Assembly (NCBI RefSeq): GCF_902686445.1
Contig: NC_062225.1
Location: 94,042,581-94,106,580 of the forward strand
DNA: 64,000 nucleotides
Source of the DNA: Sciurus carolinensis
Taxonomy: Eukaryota; Chordata; Mammalia; Rodentia; Sciuridae
Direction: 5' to 3'
Shown here in pieces: positions 12,496-62,888 of the stretch. Each line of letters starts with the position of its first letter. Positions within the stretch are counted from its first letter, which is position 1. The translations under genes and the position numbers were made by a program. The notes under the pieces are model-generated. The model was not told where the DNA came from. It did no database searches and saw only the letters and a program-made list of their open reading frames with translations.

Positions 12496-13354
12496 GGGTT
12501 GGCCTCTTGCCTTGTCTCGATGCCCTGGCCAGGGTACTGTTGGTGGAGTGCTCTTGTGCAGCCTTCCCTGGCCGGGGTGCTGGCTATGGAGTGAACCTAC
12601 CAAGGCCCCAGCAGTAGGTGAACCTGTCTCCAGAACCATCTGAAAGTGGAGTTTCTGTAACTTTCCCTTATCCAGAAACACCTGAGGCCAGTGCAGATGT
12701 GACCAGGGCTCCAGCCTGTGCTTCTCATGAGCAAGTCTGTTCCTCTGGCTGATCTGCATGGATTTGTCTTAGTTTCAATAATGGGGGAAGGAGAGCGTGC
12801 CTACTGTGTGCACAGCAGAGCAGGGCTCAGTGCTTAGCTCATGCCTGGGTGCGAACGGGCCAGAAAGGGCTCTGGAGGTTGGGCGAGTGATCCAGGAGAG
12901 CAGAATGAAATTGGTGTGTTTGCTGTTGTTGAATCACACACTGAAATGGTGCCCGTGGGCTTCCAGCAAGGGCAAGACACGTGCACAGAGCAGTCATTGC
13001 GTCCCGTTTGGGACACCGTTTACTGCCCCTGAGTCTGAGGCTCGTGTGGATGCCTGGGAGAAACTGCATTGTCACTGTCTCAGGAGAGCTGCTTTCCTCC
13101 CGGTCGGCCGAGGGCTGTTTGGGACCGTCCTGCGATTAGTGGGGTTTTCTGTGCTTTGCATGCTCAACTGGGAGCCAGAACCCCCCCATCCATGGGAGGC
13201 CTCGTTCTTTCTCTGCCCTTCTTTCCTTTCCTCTTTTCCCTAATTCCTTAAATGATATTATTTGTGGTTTCTTTGTGATTTTTCTGTGTTGCCTCTGAAA
13301 CACTCATAAATTGCAGTTAGCTCTCGTGTATGACAGTCCTGTGATTTCTTGCTC

Positions 13355-13400
13355 AACATGCGTGAGGCCCTGGATTCAGTCTCCAGCATTTCTACTCCTG
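13355..13400 (+). mobile_element. ID-type SINE fragment, sense
   Basis: CAACATGCGTGAGGCCCTGG followed by ATTCAGTCTCCAGCAT matches the 3' half of the tRNA-Ala-derived ID family, including the B-box-like GGATTCAGTC. Truncated at the 5' end. Confidence 0.65.
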
Positions 13401-14029
13401 ACTCCCTGGTTTTGCAAAGCAGCTCAGCAAATGCTGACTTAGGTTATGCTTTGAAATAAGCTGTATATATACCAGATGGGGTGGGTGGGCTCCCGTGGTT
13501 GATCAAGAGCGTTGGTCTCATCCAGGCTGATCCTTGTGAGGTGTGATTGACTACCAGCAAAACCTGGTGTGCTCGTTCTGCATTATGTACTGAAAGAACC
13601 TGTGCAGGTCGAAGTGGAGGTTGAGGGCTGCTTCTCTCGGTAGACTCGAGACCCCTGGTCTGCGGCAGGGGCCGTCATTCCAGCCCAGCAGCATAAGCCG
13701 CGTGCTTGTGCTGAGCCCCTGTGCTCTCTGTCCCTTATGGTGTTGCAGGCAGGCCTAGGGGACACGGGAGAGCAGCACTGAGCCTGGGGTCGTCACCACT
13801 TGCGTGGGAAGCAGTGGACACTCATGGTCCCTCAAGGCTGCCTGCTGCAGATGTGGCTCTGGGGGATGGCCCAGATGAAGAGGGCTTCCATCCTCTGCAC
13901 GCCCAACAGGGACACTCAGGGAGGCTTGGGCCCAGCAGCCTGCCAGCCTCTTGGGTAGCACAGTCTTGTGCTGTTGCTGCCTGCACTGTCTGACCATACT
14001 TGGGAGGGCAACTGTGCTGGGTGCTGTGT

Positions 14030-14080
14030 TTTAAGATGGAGAAACTGAGGTCAGCACATCAAGGGATCTGGGTTCAGGTC
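14030..14080 (-). mobile_element. possible MIR SINE fragment, antisense
   Basis: AAGATGGAGAAACTGAGGTC and GGGATCTGGGTTCAGGTCTC resemble the reversed MIR core with a deletion between them. Confidence 0.45.
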
Positions 14081-14861
14081 TCTCAGCACTGTCAAGGTAG
14101 GTGTGGGAAGAATAGCAGCCTCTGTCTCAGTTTTCCCCCGAGCTCCAGCACTGTCTCTCCCCAGGTCTGGCCTCTCCCTGGACATCTGATGGTCACTTTA
14201 TTGCACTGACACCAGGCCCATCCTCCAGGGCTCCTGTGTTCATGAGCAACACCCCGGCACCCCAGTCAGGCCCAGGACTGCATGCTGTGTGGGTCCCTGT
14301 GCTCCTCCCCACATCTCCTGTCTCCTCCTGCTGCAGCCTGCTCTGCGCTGGTCCAGGTGTCTCCTCTGCCTGGACCGTTGCGTTGTGATGGCTGCTTTGT
14401 CTCCAGAGTCCTGCTTCACCGCCCGTCCTCTGTCTAGTGCCAGAGTCATATCCAGCACCCGCTTCTGCTAATAGCCTGAGTCACCTGGGGAGGGACTCCG
14501 GGACCTGGGAGGCAGCACTGGACTGGGAGCATGGAGGAGCCAGCACTGGGCCAGCGTCCACCTGCCCTGGGTCCTGCAAGTGAGGGTAAGCGTTGCAGAG
14601 CGACTGGCAGGAGCCAGCGCACAGGCACATGCAGCCGTTGTGAGAGGCGTCTCTGCTCTGTCCCGGCCATGCCCCTTCTAAGCACCTGTCCCATAAGCCG
14701 TCAGCAAGAATGAGAAACGATCAGCACAGAAAGCTGGGCACTGCTGTCGATCGCAGTGCCAGGGAGGGCCTGGCGGGGCAGTCTAGTGAGGGCAGGGGTG
14801 GTGGCCGGACAGCCTGAGGAAGGACAGCCTCTGTGCTTACTGTCCGCATCCGCCAGCGTGG

Positions 14862-15082
14862 GGTGCTGTGACCAGACACCAGAGGGGCATGAACAGCAGC
14901 CCTGGAGGCAGGAAGTGGGAGAGCAGGGTGGCCATCCGCTCTCTGGTGACTCCTAAGCCCACGTGGGCCTCTCTGCCTCATCTAAAGCTAGTGGCCTCCC
15001 AAGGCCTCACCTCCTGACACCGTGGCCCTGAGCCAGTCTTCAGCATGCGCCTTGGGGGACACAAACATTCAGTCCCTAGCAC
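14862..15082 (-). mobile_element. MaLR (MLT1/MST-like) LTR fragment, antisense
   Basis: CCAAGGCCTCACCTCCTGAC followed by GGGGGACACAAACATTCAGT matches the reverse complement of the 5' part of the MLT1/MST LTR family. The upstream part (TGCTGTGACCAGACACCAGA) fits the other end. Old and diverged. Confidence 0.65.
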
Positions 15083-16844
15083 AGCTGTGGAGCCAGGTGC
15101 AGAATAAATAGTGTGAAGGAGGCTCAATGCAGAGGGGCATGTGCTTGGGGTCCTGCTGGAAAGGTGCCAGGTGCGCTGTGCCTGCAGGTGAGGAGAAGCC
15201 GTGAGGCACGCTGGCCACCGAGTCTCACTGCGTCTGAGAAGGCGATGTTAGACTGGCTGGGGTTGCTCTTGTCCTGGAGCTTTGGGAGGGGTGGTGGCCT
15301 CCTGCAGAGGCTCCTGCCTCCTCTCTGCCCAAGGGTCCCCACCAAGTCTGCCCACCCCACCTGGCACACCACTGCCTGCACTGCCCCCCGCCCAGCCACA
15401 GCTGGACATTCTCCCCACCTCCCCCGACGCCTGGCCCCAGCAAGCGCGGTGGCCCTTGGGCAGGCCTGCCCTCCCAGGAGGACTGTCACGTGGTCCTGCA
15501 CTGCAGCATGGATGTCACCTGCGAACTGCAGATGAACCATCCCTATGCAGGAGCAAGCAGCTGGGACGGCCGTTCTGGGGACGGGAGCCAGAGCCAGGGG
15601 AGCAGCTGACCCTTGATGGAGAGCCCTGTTCAGCAGCGCACACAGGAGAGCCAAAGACAAAAGGGTCAGGGCCTGCAGGATGACCTGCCGCTGAGAGGTC
15701 ATCCCACAAGTAGAGAACTTGAAGAAAGGGCCTGGGTGACCCAGCCAGGCGCCACCCTTGGTGACCTTGTGCCTGCCTTGCGCAGGAGGTGAGGACCCGG
15801 TGTGACGCTGGCCCTCTGTGGGCGATGTGCAGCTGCCCTGCAGCCCGGTGCCGGAGGAGGCTGGCTTGGACCTCCACCAGTCTAGGGAGCTCTGGAGCCT
15901 CTCCGCCCCATGTGCCTGGGGTTGGGGCCTAGCAAGCGCCCGAGGGAGGGCCCTCCTCCAGCTGGGCCAGGAACTGGGTCGACAAGGCCGAGGTGCCCAG
16001 GGAAGGGAAGGCGTGCCTTTCAGGGGCCCACGGGGGGTCTTGGGTGGGCAGGGGCCAGTCGGGGAAGAAGCCTTGCTGCGTAGAGCGAGAGGCCTCTGGC
16101 TCCTGTGCCCTCTGTGGGTTGGGCGCGAGCAGAGGAGCACTCCCCTGCTGAGCCCTCGGAGCAGAGCAGTGCAAAGCCAGGACCGGCAGGAGGCTGGCGT
16201 GTGGCCCCTGCACATGCCGCAGGCAGCCCTGCCTCAGGAGTCCAGGCAGGACCGGAGCAGGTCCAAAGCAAACATTAGCTCCCGGGTTTACTCTGCACTG
16301 GGATGGGAGGAGAACTGGAGAAGCCATCGTCCCCTGCCTGCCGGGGCTGGGAGGGCTGGGCGGGCCCCTCGCTCCTGGACAGAGCTCATTGTTCTGGCAT
16401 AGAGACTGCTTAGGGTCACTGCGTAGGGCCACTTAGGGTTTCCTTTCCACCCTGGCTCTGTGGGAGCCTCATTCTTAGGAATTGTCTCCAGTGCTTGCCA
16501 GGAATGGGTCAGTCTGAATGCTGGGCTTCTCTTTCCTTCTGTGCAGCCTCCGTGACTCCCAGGAGGAGTCCTGCAGAGCCCTGCCCTGGGCACACAGGTG
16601 GTCTGCTCCTGTGCTGGCCCCTGTTCTGCAGGACAGAGACCTTCTTTCATTCCCAGACCATTCTCCACTTGATGACTTGAGAGACCTTTCGCAGGATTCT
16701 CTCCTGTTCATTCCGGAAGGTCCAGTAACATCGTGCTTCCAGGACGGGGAGGGGGGGGGGTCTGCAGGGAACTGGGATGTGTGGCTTATTATTTAAGCAA
16801 AAGTCAAACATACCTGCGATTATAGTATGATTGCTTTTTGATGA
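15083..16844. other. PXDN intron 1 segment: no gene seen
   Basis: Very GC-rich. The longest non-repeat antisense frame of the window (363 codons, 15124-16215) lies here, but it has no domain, no conserved-looking motif and several equally open overlapping frames, so it is not called as a gene. A run of ten G at 16751-16760 is preceded by GGGGA. Confidence 0.55.
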
Positions 16845-17382
16845 TGTTATGGGGCGCAACTTAACAGATTGATCACCACTGAGAAGTCCATATTTGAGAG
16901 TCTTTATTAGCCGACCGGCTGACTGTCTCACACAATGCCCCAAAAAATGGGTATTGGGAGAACAGCCCCGACCACAGGGTTGCAGGGGTTTTACACCATA
17001 AATCAGTACATCAATCATAAGTGTCTGTTGCTGTGATTTAATTACAAACTAACGTCATGGGATCTGAAATCATTAGCAGAGGGGGAAGTGGGTCAAAATG
17101 ACCTTACTGAGGTACAAACTAGAGAATGGTTACTAACATCTAGACAATCACTGTTGATTTCACTGTTGACATGGTACATTGTTTAGGAAAATAAGAATCA
17201 GAAAGAGAACAATTTTTCATTATACAAGAATTGCCGTTTTGTGTTGCCAAACATGGCATGCTAAGCAACGGGTGATGGGTACAGCGGCGGGTGTTTCCAT
17301 GGAAGTATTTCCTACATGACATGGAGTCTCAAGGTAAAATGGAGTCTGTTTAGTCATTGCCCATGTAGCCTGGCCTGTAACA
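16845..17382 (-). mobile_element. solo retroviral LTR 1, antisense, 538 bp
   Basis: On the - strand it begins TGTTACAGGCC and ends GCCCCATAACA, i.e. TGTTA...TAACA terminal inverted repeats. A polyadenylation signal AATAAA lies in GGCTAATAAAGACTCTC (16903-16908). Composition and length suit an endogenous retrovirus LTR. No target-site duplication is obvious and no internal gag/pol/env sequence adjoins it, so it is called a solo LTR. The ERV class is uncertain. Confidence 0.75.
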
Positions 17383-17727
17383 TTTCCATGGAGGCAAATA
17401 TGTCAAGCCATCACAATGATTTATATTGACAGTTTGATTTTAAAAGGCTCTAGGACGCTGGGTTGATTGCCAGGCGCCTGGTGCTCTGGGTTGTCTTGTT
17501 CATGGGCAGAAGAGTTCACAGTGACTTGGGATCCCCAGGGACTCCGAGACCAGCAGCACTCTGTTCCGTGGCCGGCAGGAGGCACTCTCTGTTGGAGGTC
17601 CACATAGCTTGCCCCCTCGCTCTCTGGAGAATTCCAGAGACCAGAAGTCTAGTTGTACACAAGGCTGTCAGAGGAAGGGGGACAGGTGATACCGCCCTTT
17701 ACGAGTGACGAGTTCTGCTTCCTCAGG
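17383..17727. other. spacer between two antisense LTRs
   Basis: 345 bp with no recognisable retroviral gene, primer-binding site or repeat. The two flanking LTRs differ in sequence, so this is not the body of one provirus. Confidence 0.6.
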
Positions 17728-18269
17728 TGTTGAAGTTTGAACACTAGAGAAGCACACCAAGGCAAGCATATTAAGCAGGCTTTATTTAAAGGTAATAATA
17801 CAGATTTCTCCCGGGAGGGAGAAGGGGGCCATGGCTGATGTTCTAGAGTCCCAAGAAGTGAGCGCACCTTACATCTTTTATAGATTAGGGTCTTCTTTGT
17901 TCTGTTCTCTACCCCCTCATCTCTCCTTCCTGCCTATGTGACTAGACCCAGGGTGACTAGGCCCAGGAGTTCCTGGTGACATAGCAAAATAAGGTGAGCT
18001 GCAGATGGCAGGGGGAAGGGCCAAATGGAGAGTCAGGTAGGGGCCCAGGGGACATTAATTAGCAATTCCCTGCCTGTGGCATTTTGGGGGGGTAGTTAGG
18101 CAGGTAACCTTGGTGATCAAAGGGCTCTGGAGACACTATATTCCAGTCTCCCAGGGGCAGTCTTCAACTTCCCAGACTCTGATGGCCTCCAGGCCTTGAT
18201 TTGACCGGATTCCCTGTTCTACACTAACTGCCTGTCCTCAATTCTGGCTTCACAGGGAGCTCCCCAACA
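17728..18269 (-). mobile_element. solo retroviral LTR 2, antisense, 542 bp
   Basis: On the - strand it begins TGTTGGGGAGCTCCC and ends GTTCAAACTTCAACA, giving TGTTG...CAACA inverted repeats. It has a TATA box (TATAAAAG, 17876-17883) and, about 90 bp further, AATAAA (17781-17786), the normal U3-R spacing. This resembles an ERV1-type LTR. It is of a different family from LTR 1. No target-site duplication seen. Confidence 0.82.
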
Positions 18270-18734
18270 GGCCCTCATGCTCTGGCAGGCCACTTCAAAC
18301 CATGGACTAACCCGGAGCTTACAAATCAGAATGGAGTTCAGAGTGGACACTCAGGTTCTCACTGGGTATGATGGAGCCCGGGACAGCATCCACTTGGAGG
18401 AACTTGATTTTTTGGAGACCTGCAATAGTCTGAAGGGCGATCAACAGCAGCCTTGAGAGCTGGTCAAGCAGCAAGGCCCATGTCTTAGGGACAATGGCCA
18501 GAGGCAGAGATAGCCTGCCCTGCCCTTGCCCCAGCCCCACCAGAGTGCCTGAAATGCTCCAGTTGGAGATCTGGCCATTATAGTCCTGCACTTGATGGGA
18601 ACCCTTGGAAACTGCTGGGTACAGTGCCCCAGCAGAGGGGGCGGTCAGCGGGGACTTGGACGTAGCTTAGGAGCAGTATGGTTAGGAGTTCTCACGTACA
18701 GACCCATAGCCGTCCTCTAGAGCAGTGGCTGTAT
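18270..18734. other. segment after LTR 2: nothing certain
   Basis: Lies upstream of LTR 2 in its own orientation. A 90-codon antisense frame at 18319-18591 has no recognisable retroviral domain, and no clear polypurine tract adjoins the LTR, so I do not call internal retroviral sequence here. Confidence 0.5.
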
Positions 18735-19123
18735 GCTGGGTCATGGGGGGATGCACCCTGCGCCCAGGTCGCGGGGAGCTGGGTCATGGGGTGTTGCACC
18801 CTGTGCCCAGGTTGTGGGGAGCTGCACCCTGCGCCCAGGTCACAGGGAGCTGGGTCATGGGGGGATACACTCTGTGCCCAGGTCGTGGGGAGCTGGGTCA
18901 TGGGGGGATGCACCCTGCACCCAGGTCACAGGGAGCTGGGTCATGGGGGGATTCACCCTGCGCCCAGGTCATGGGGAGCTGGGTCATGGGGGGATTCACC
19001 CTGCGCCCAGGTCACGGGGAGCAGCACCCTGAGCCCAGGTCACAGGGAGCTGGGTCATGGGGGGATGCACCCTGCGCCCAGGTCATGGGGAGCTGCACCC
19101 TGCGCCCAGGTCGCGGGGAGCTG
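18735..19123. repeat. 43-45 bp minisatellite, 10 units
   Basis: The units share CACCCTGCGCCCAGGTC. Seven are long and include GAGCTGGGTCATGGGGGGAT; three are short and lack that block. CCCAGGT occurs ten times. The + strand is G-rich. Open frames run through the array in several frames and are artefacts. Confidence 0.95.
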
Positions 19124-19742
19124 CTGCCTACTGGTCTCCTGTGTTCACTCCACCTACCCCCCGGCTTTCCTGAGGGTAGCGTTCTTGAGGGCAGATGTGG
19201 TTGAGGGTGAAGGAGGACATCTTGGTCTTTCAGCCGGTGGAGGCTTGGGACCTGGGCCTGAGTGGATACTGTGTCCTACCTCCTGGCCTTGGCGTGTCCC
19301 TGCCGCCTCCCCTGAACCTCAGGCAGCTTCATCGGAGGCTTGCTCATCCCTGTGTGTTGTCTCGCTAAGCCCGCAGAACACGAGGCTGAGTAGTGAGTGG
19401 TCTGCCTTTCCACAGGGGATGACTAGCTTCCAGGAGATGCCTGTGGCCTGCCTGTGACCAGGTCCCCCTTCTCTCCTGAACCACATCCCACTCATGGCTG
19501 CCCCAGGCTGTTTCCCAGACCCCGGAGGAGGCCGTCTGCCATGAGAAGGAGTGGAGAGGGATAGAGAGGGGACTGTAAAGGGACTGCGCTGGGGGCGGTG
19601 GGTGTCAGGCCCACCACCTCTGCCTGGAAGCCCACACGGAAACCTTCTCCCTCTCCAGGCCTGATGTTCATTCTGCCTCCAAGTGTGTCCCGAAGGGACG
19701 CAGACCCTCTGATGTCAGTGACATCGTTGACTTCATTGTTCT
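19124..19742. other. PXDN intron 1 segment: no gene seen
   Basis: GC-rich unique-looking sequence between a minisatellite and an old LTR. Nothing else recognised. Confidence 0.6.
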
Positions 19743-20066
19743 AGTGGGTGTCCTGGTCTGTCCAGCTGCTGTAACAGCACCGCAGAGTGGGTGGCTTGCA
19801 GACAACAGAAATCCATTTCCCACAGCTCTGGAGGCTGGAAGCCCAAGGTCAAGGCGGGGCGAACTCAGCGTCTGGCGAGGGCTGCTCCCAGGTCCACAGA
19901 TGAGCCTCCTCTGTCCTCACAGGGGGAGGGCAGGAGCTTTCAGGGGCCTCTTTCATGAGGTCGCTGATCCCACCACAAGGAAGGACCTCTCCTGACCTCA
20001 TCGCTTCCCAGGGCTCCCCACCTTGGGGATTAGGTTCCAACGTGAATTCTGGGGTGATGCAGACCT
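19743..20066 (-). mobile_element. MaLR (MLT1/MST-like) LTR, antisense
   Basis: The + strand reads CTGCTGTAACAGCACCGCAG, GTGGGTGGCTTGCAGACAAC, AGAAATCCATTTCCCACAGC, TCTGGAGGCTGGAAGCCCAA and GGATTAGGTTCCAACGTGAA. These are successive landmarks of a reversed MLT1/MST LTR, including the rc of its AATAAATTTCTGTTGTTT-like 3' end. It is a nearly full-length but diverged copy. Confidence 0.85.
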
Positions 20067-20286
20067 TCAGCCCCCATCGGTGGGGATTCAGGCAGCTGCA
20101 AGGTCTGACCCAAGCAGTGGGGTTGGCCCTCGAAGCTGGAGGGAGTCTGGAGTGGGCCTGTGCACCCACACCTGGAGCAGAACCCAGGCTGCACTCCTCC
20201 CGCCCACAGCAGTAGCTGGAAGTGGGCAGCGTGTGCATAGCCCAGAGTGTAGTTGCTTTAAAAAGGCTTGGGATGAGAAGTCCTGA

Positions 20287-20375
20287 GTGTGGCCGTGCAC
20301 ACCTGTGGTCCCAGCTACTTGGGAGGAGTTGAGACCAGACTGGACAATATAGCAAGACCCTGCCCCAAAATAAGG
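20287..20375 (+). mobile_element. B1/7SL-type SINE, truncated, sense
   Basis: CCGTGCACACCTGTGGTCCC, AGCTACTTGGGAGGAG, TTGAGACCAGACTGGACAAT and AGCAAGACCCTGCCCCAAAA follow the 7SL-derived SINE order, with an internal deletion after the GGGAGGAG block. Confidence 0.8.
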
Positions 20376-22994
20376 TAAATGTGGTTGATGATTTTAGATT
20401 TGGGACCCAGACTGAACCAGACGGCTCCTGTGCAGCAGGGTTTGGCCCGGACACTGCTTTCTTCCCTGGGGTGAAGGATTTTAACCTTTCTCAACTCTCT
20501 TGTAGAGAGATTCACTTGTAAGGTGCCTTTCGGAGCTTGCCTTGAGTCTTACTTTGGAGCAAGAGCCCTAACCGCCCCTGGGGAGATCACACCAGAACCC
20601 TCAGACCGTCCTGGCAGGTGGCATACTTTTGGTGAGGCCACGGGCAGTTTGCAGTCCAGGGTTTACCCACTCAGTGGCCAGGAGGTATGTGAAGTCATAG
20701 CAGAAGTCCGAGCTCTTCAACTTTGTCCCAGGCCTTGTCCTCCTGAGCACATGGATTCCTGAGAAGCTGCCTGGCCAGGACAGGGAAGGCGGATCCCCAC
20801 ACAAAGGGGATCGTGTGCCAACACTGGCAGTGGGGGCAGCATTGTGGAAAGAGGAGGGAGCCTGGCCAGCCCCAGCACTGGGACAGACTGAAGGGCCTCC
20901 ATGCCCGTTAGGGACTCCAGCAGCGGTGGCTACAGTCACTGAAGGGGCTTAAACCCAGGAGAGGCCAGGCCCCTGAGGGTTGCATTAGCCTGGTAGGCTC
21001 CTGGCTCCCCGGGCAGAGGAGGTGGGGATCAGGGGCTGGCGCTGCAGGACGTGGGGGGGCACCATGGACTGGCTGCCCACGCTGACAGTGGTGCTGCTGG
21101 CCAGGGTGGAGAAGGCAGGGCAGAATGGGGTCTGTGGGGAGACCTGAGTCTTGGTTGGAGCCCAGTGGCCTGAGGTTCCCTGGGTCCTGCCTGGACTGTC
21201 AGTTCCCTGCGCTGGAGAGGCAGCTGCTATGGCCGCTACCAGCCAAGGCAGGAGCCTCTTTCCTACTAGTCATTTAAAAATGTTTTGTTTTAAAGCAGCC
21301 ATAGTAATATGGCATAGAATGTGAAGTGCATTTACATGTTTTAATGTAAAATGCTGGATATCTAAAGGCAGTCAGACCACATAGCAGATGTGGTCAGGCA
21401 AGACCGCTGTCCAGCCATCCCCTCCTCTGAGTCCTCAGAGGGGAGGGAACTGGGTTGAGGCACAGCTTCCCCGAGCGGAACCCCCAACATGTGGCAGGAC
21501 TGCCCATCCCAAAGAAGGAAACTGTATGGTCTGCGGCGTTCCCCGAATCAACAGCTACACATTTAAAATAGAACACTGTTCCAGGCACCAGAAGGGTCTT
21601 CTGATTTCAGTCCCCAACAGTGGGCAAGAGGAATGCCAACCGTAGGTCCTTCCTGCACAGTTGGGAGGTTTATTTCCACTGCTGTGCTCCGACTGATCTG
21701 GAGGGATCTTCCAGTGGACATGCCCGCCCAACTCTCACTGTGCCAATTCTTGTTGTGGATTCCTGTGCCTCAGAGCAGTGGAGTTAGCTTTTTCCTAAAG
21801 CAAACATGGAAAGGAATAATCTTAATGAGAAGAAGGTGCATGACCCTCAGACACGCCCTGATCTACTCGGAAGGGCCCTGCATTGTGTTCCAGCCTGAGG
21901 AGATTGGTTGTCTGTTTAAATCCGTGATTTCCTTTGGCGTGTTCACAGGTTCTGTTAGCCTGTCCTTCCTGGAGAGGCTGTCCACTCACAGTGTGGGCAG
22001 CTGTGTCCTTCCCTCAGCAGGGATGGCATTTGGATGTGGCTCCCCAGGCCTCGGTGCAGGGCTGCCCTCCTTGGTTGCCCTCTGTGCTGCGAGGGCCTCC
22101 CTCTGTGGCTTCCCTCCTGCGGGGCTGCTGTGGGGGCCCCTCCTCTTCTCCACTCCGAAAGCACTTTCTGTAGCTCTTCAGCTTTGCCTCTGCTCAGGTG
22201 GGATCCCAGGAGCCTCCTCTGGCTACCGCACTTGTTAACTCGTGCCTACCTCCCGGCAACCTTCCAAGCCTCTGACTCCAGACCTGGGTGCCCGCCCCGT
22301 GGTCTCTCTGGCATCTCAGAATGGCCCCTGCCCTTCTACATCCTCCTCCCAACTGGGAGGCCTTCTCTCTGCAGGGCTGGAACTCCTTGGAGCCAGTCAT
22401 GTGTGCATTGGAGTGCTCTCCTGGCATCTCTGCACCAGGGTCCTCGCTTGGACCAAGGCCCAGCACCATCTGCACCTGTGTCTGCAGCAGCTGCTGCTGT
22501 GCACACTGCTGCCCAGGGAGCATCCGCACTGTGGAATCCCATGCATGAGAGTAAGTGTGCCCAGAGGACTGGCAGTGCCGTCTCGGCAGACACCAAGGCA
22601 GGGTTTGCATGCCCATCCCAGGTGAGGACAGTGGCCTCGGCACCCTCGCCTGCAGTGCGTTAGGCTGGCCAATGTAGTGAGGAGCCCTGCCGCTGCCCTC
22701 CAGCCTCTCCATCAGCTGCCTGCCACCTCAGAGACTGAACAGGGAGTGAGGTTGGCACTGCGCTTGGCACTGCCCCCAGGCAGTCATCTGGGGCTGGGGT
22801 GGTGTTTACAATTCAGGCCGTGAGAGGGGTGTGCACCTGCTGTCCCCTGTCCTGCTTCTGAAAAGCTGCTCGCTGAAGCACAAAACCAGGGGCCAGGGCT
22901 CCTCTTTGCACAAGGAACAGCCACGCCAAATGCTCTGTGCAAAGAGGAGCATAAATCGGTGACGATTCTGCAGTTACGTCAAAATGACTGTGGC
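20376..22994. other. PXDN intron 1 segment: no gene seen
   Basis: Mostly GC-rich unique sequence with an AT-rich patch at 21270-21370. The frames of about 200 codons near 21633-22663 overlap each other on both strands and carry no domain. Confidence 0.55.
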
Positions 22995-23157
22995 ACTGTG
23001 AATGGAACCCAGGGACACCCCATCCCTGAGCTGTGTCTCCAGTCCTTTCTGTTCTTAAATTTTGATACAGTGTCTTGCTAAATTGCTGATGTTGGCCTCA
23101 AACTTACAATCCAATCCACCTTCCTCAGCCTCCTAGCTGGGTCACAGGTGTGCTCCT
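22995..23157 (-). mobile_element. B1/ID composite SINE, antisense, degraded
   Basis: AATGGAACCCAGGGACACCC and ATCCCTGAGCTGTGTCTCCA (reversed ID part) are followed by GATACAGTGTCTTGCTAAAT, GGCCTCAAACTTACAATCC and CCTCAGCCTCCTAGCTGGG (reversed B1 part). It has the sciurid-type composite order and is heavily mutated. Confidence 0.75.
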
Positions 23158-23272
23158 ATTTCTTCTTCTTCTTTCTTTTTTCTTTTTCTTTTCTTTTCTT
23201 TTTCTTTTTTTTTTTTTTTTTTTTTTTTGATACTTGGATTGCACTCAGGGCCTCGTGCATGCTAGGCACCAA
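23158..23272 (-). mobile_element. ID-type SINE with long polypyrimidine (reversed A-rich) tail
   Basis: A T/C tract (23158-23228, ending in about 20 T) leads into GATACTTGGATTGCACTCAG, GGCCTCGTGCATGCTAGGCA and CC. This is the reverse complement of an ID 3' half with an A-rich tail that has decayed to AAAG/AAAAG units. It inserted next to, or into, the older composite SINE. Confidence 0.75.

Positions 23273-62888
<39,616 letters not shown>

Larger units (their letters stand above)
12496..14861. other. PXDN intron 1 segment: repeat relics only
   Basis: Contains a partial ID element (13355-13400) and a possible MIR fragment (14030-14080). Otherwise unique-looking and GC-rich with no supported coding exon. 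Confidence 0.55.

Noticed and set aside
15124..16215. 363-codon antisense open frame
   Set aside because: GC-rich intron sequence with several other open frames overlapping it. No recognisable domain, promoter or polyadenylation signal.
18319..18591. 90-codon antisense frame next to LTR 2, considered as retroviral internal sequence
   Set aside because: No retroviral motif is visible, and there is no convincing polypurine tract or primer-binding site. Treated as chance.
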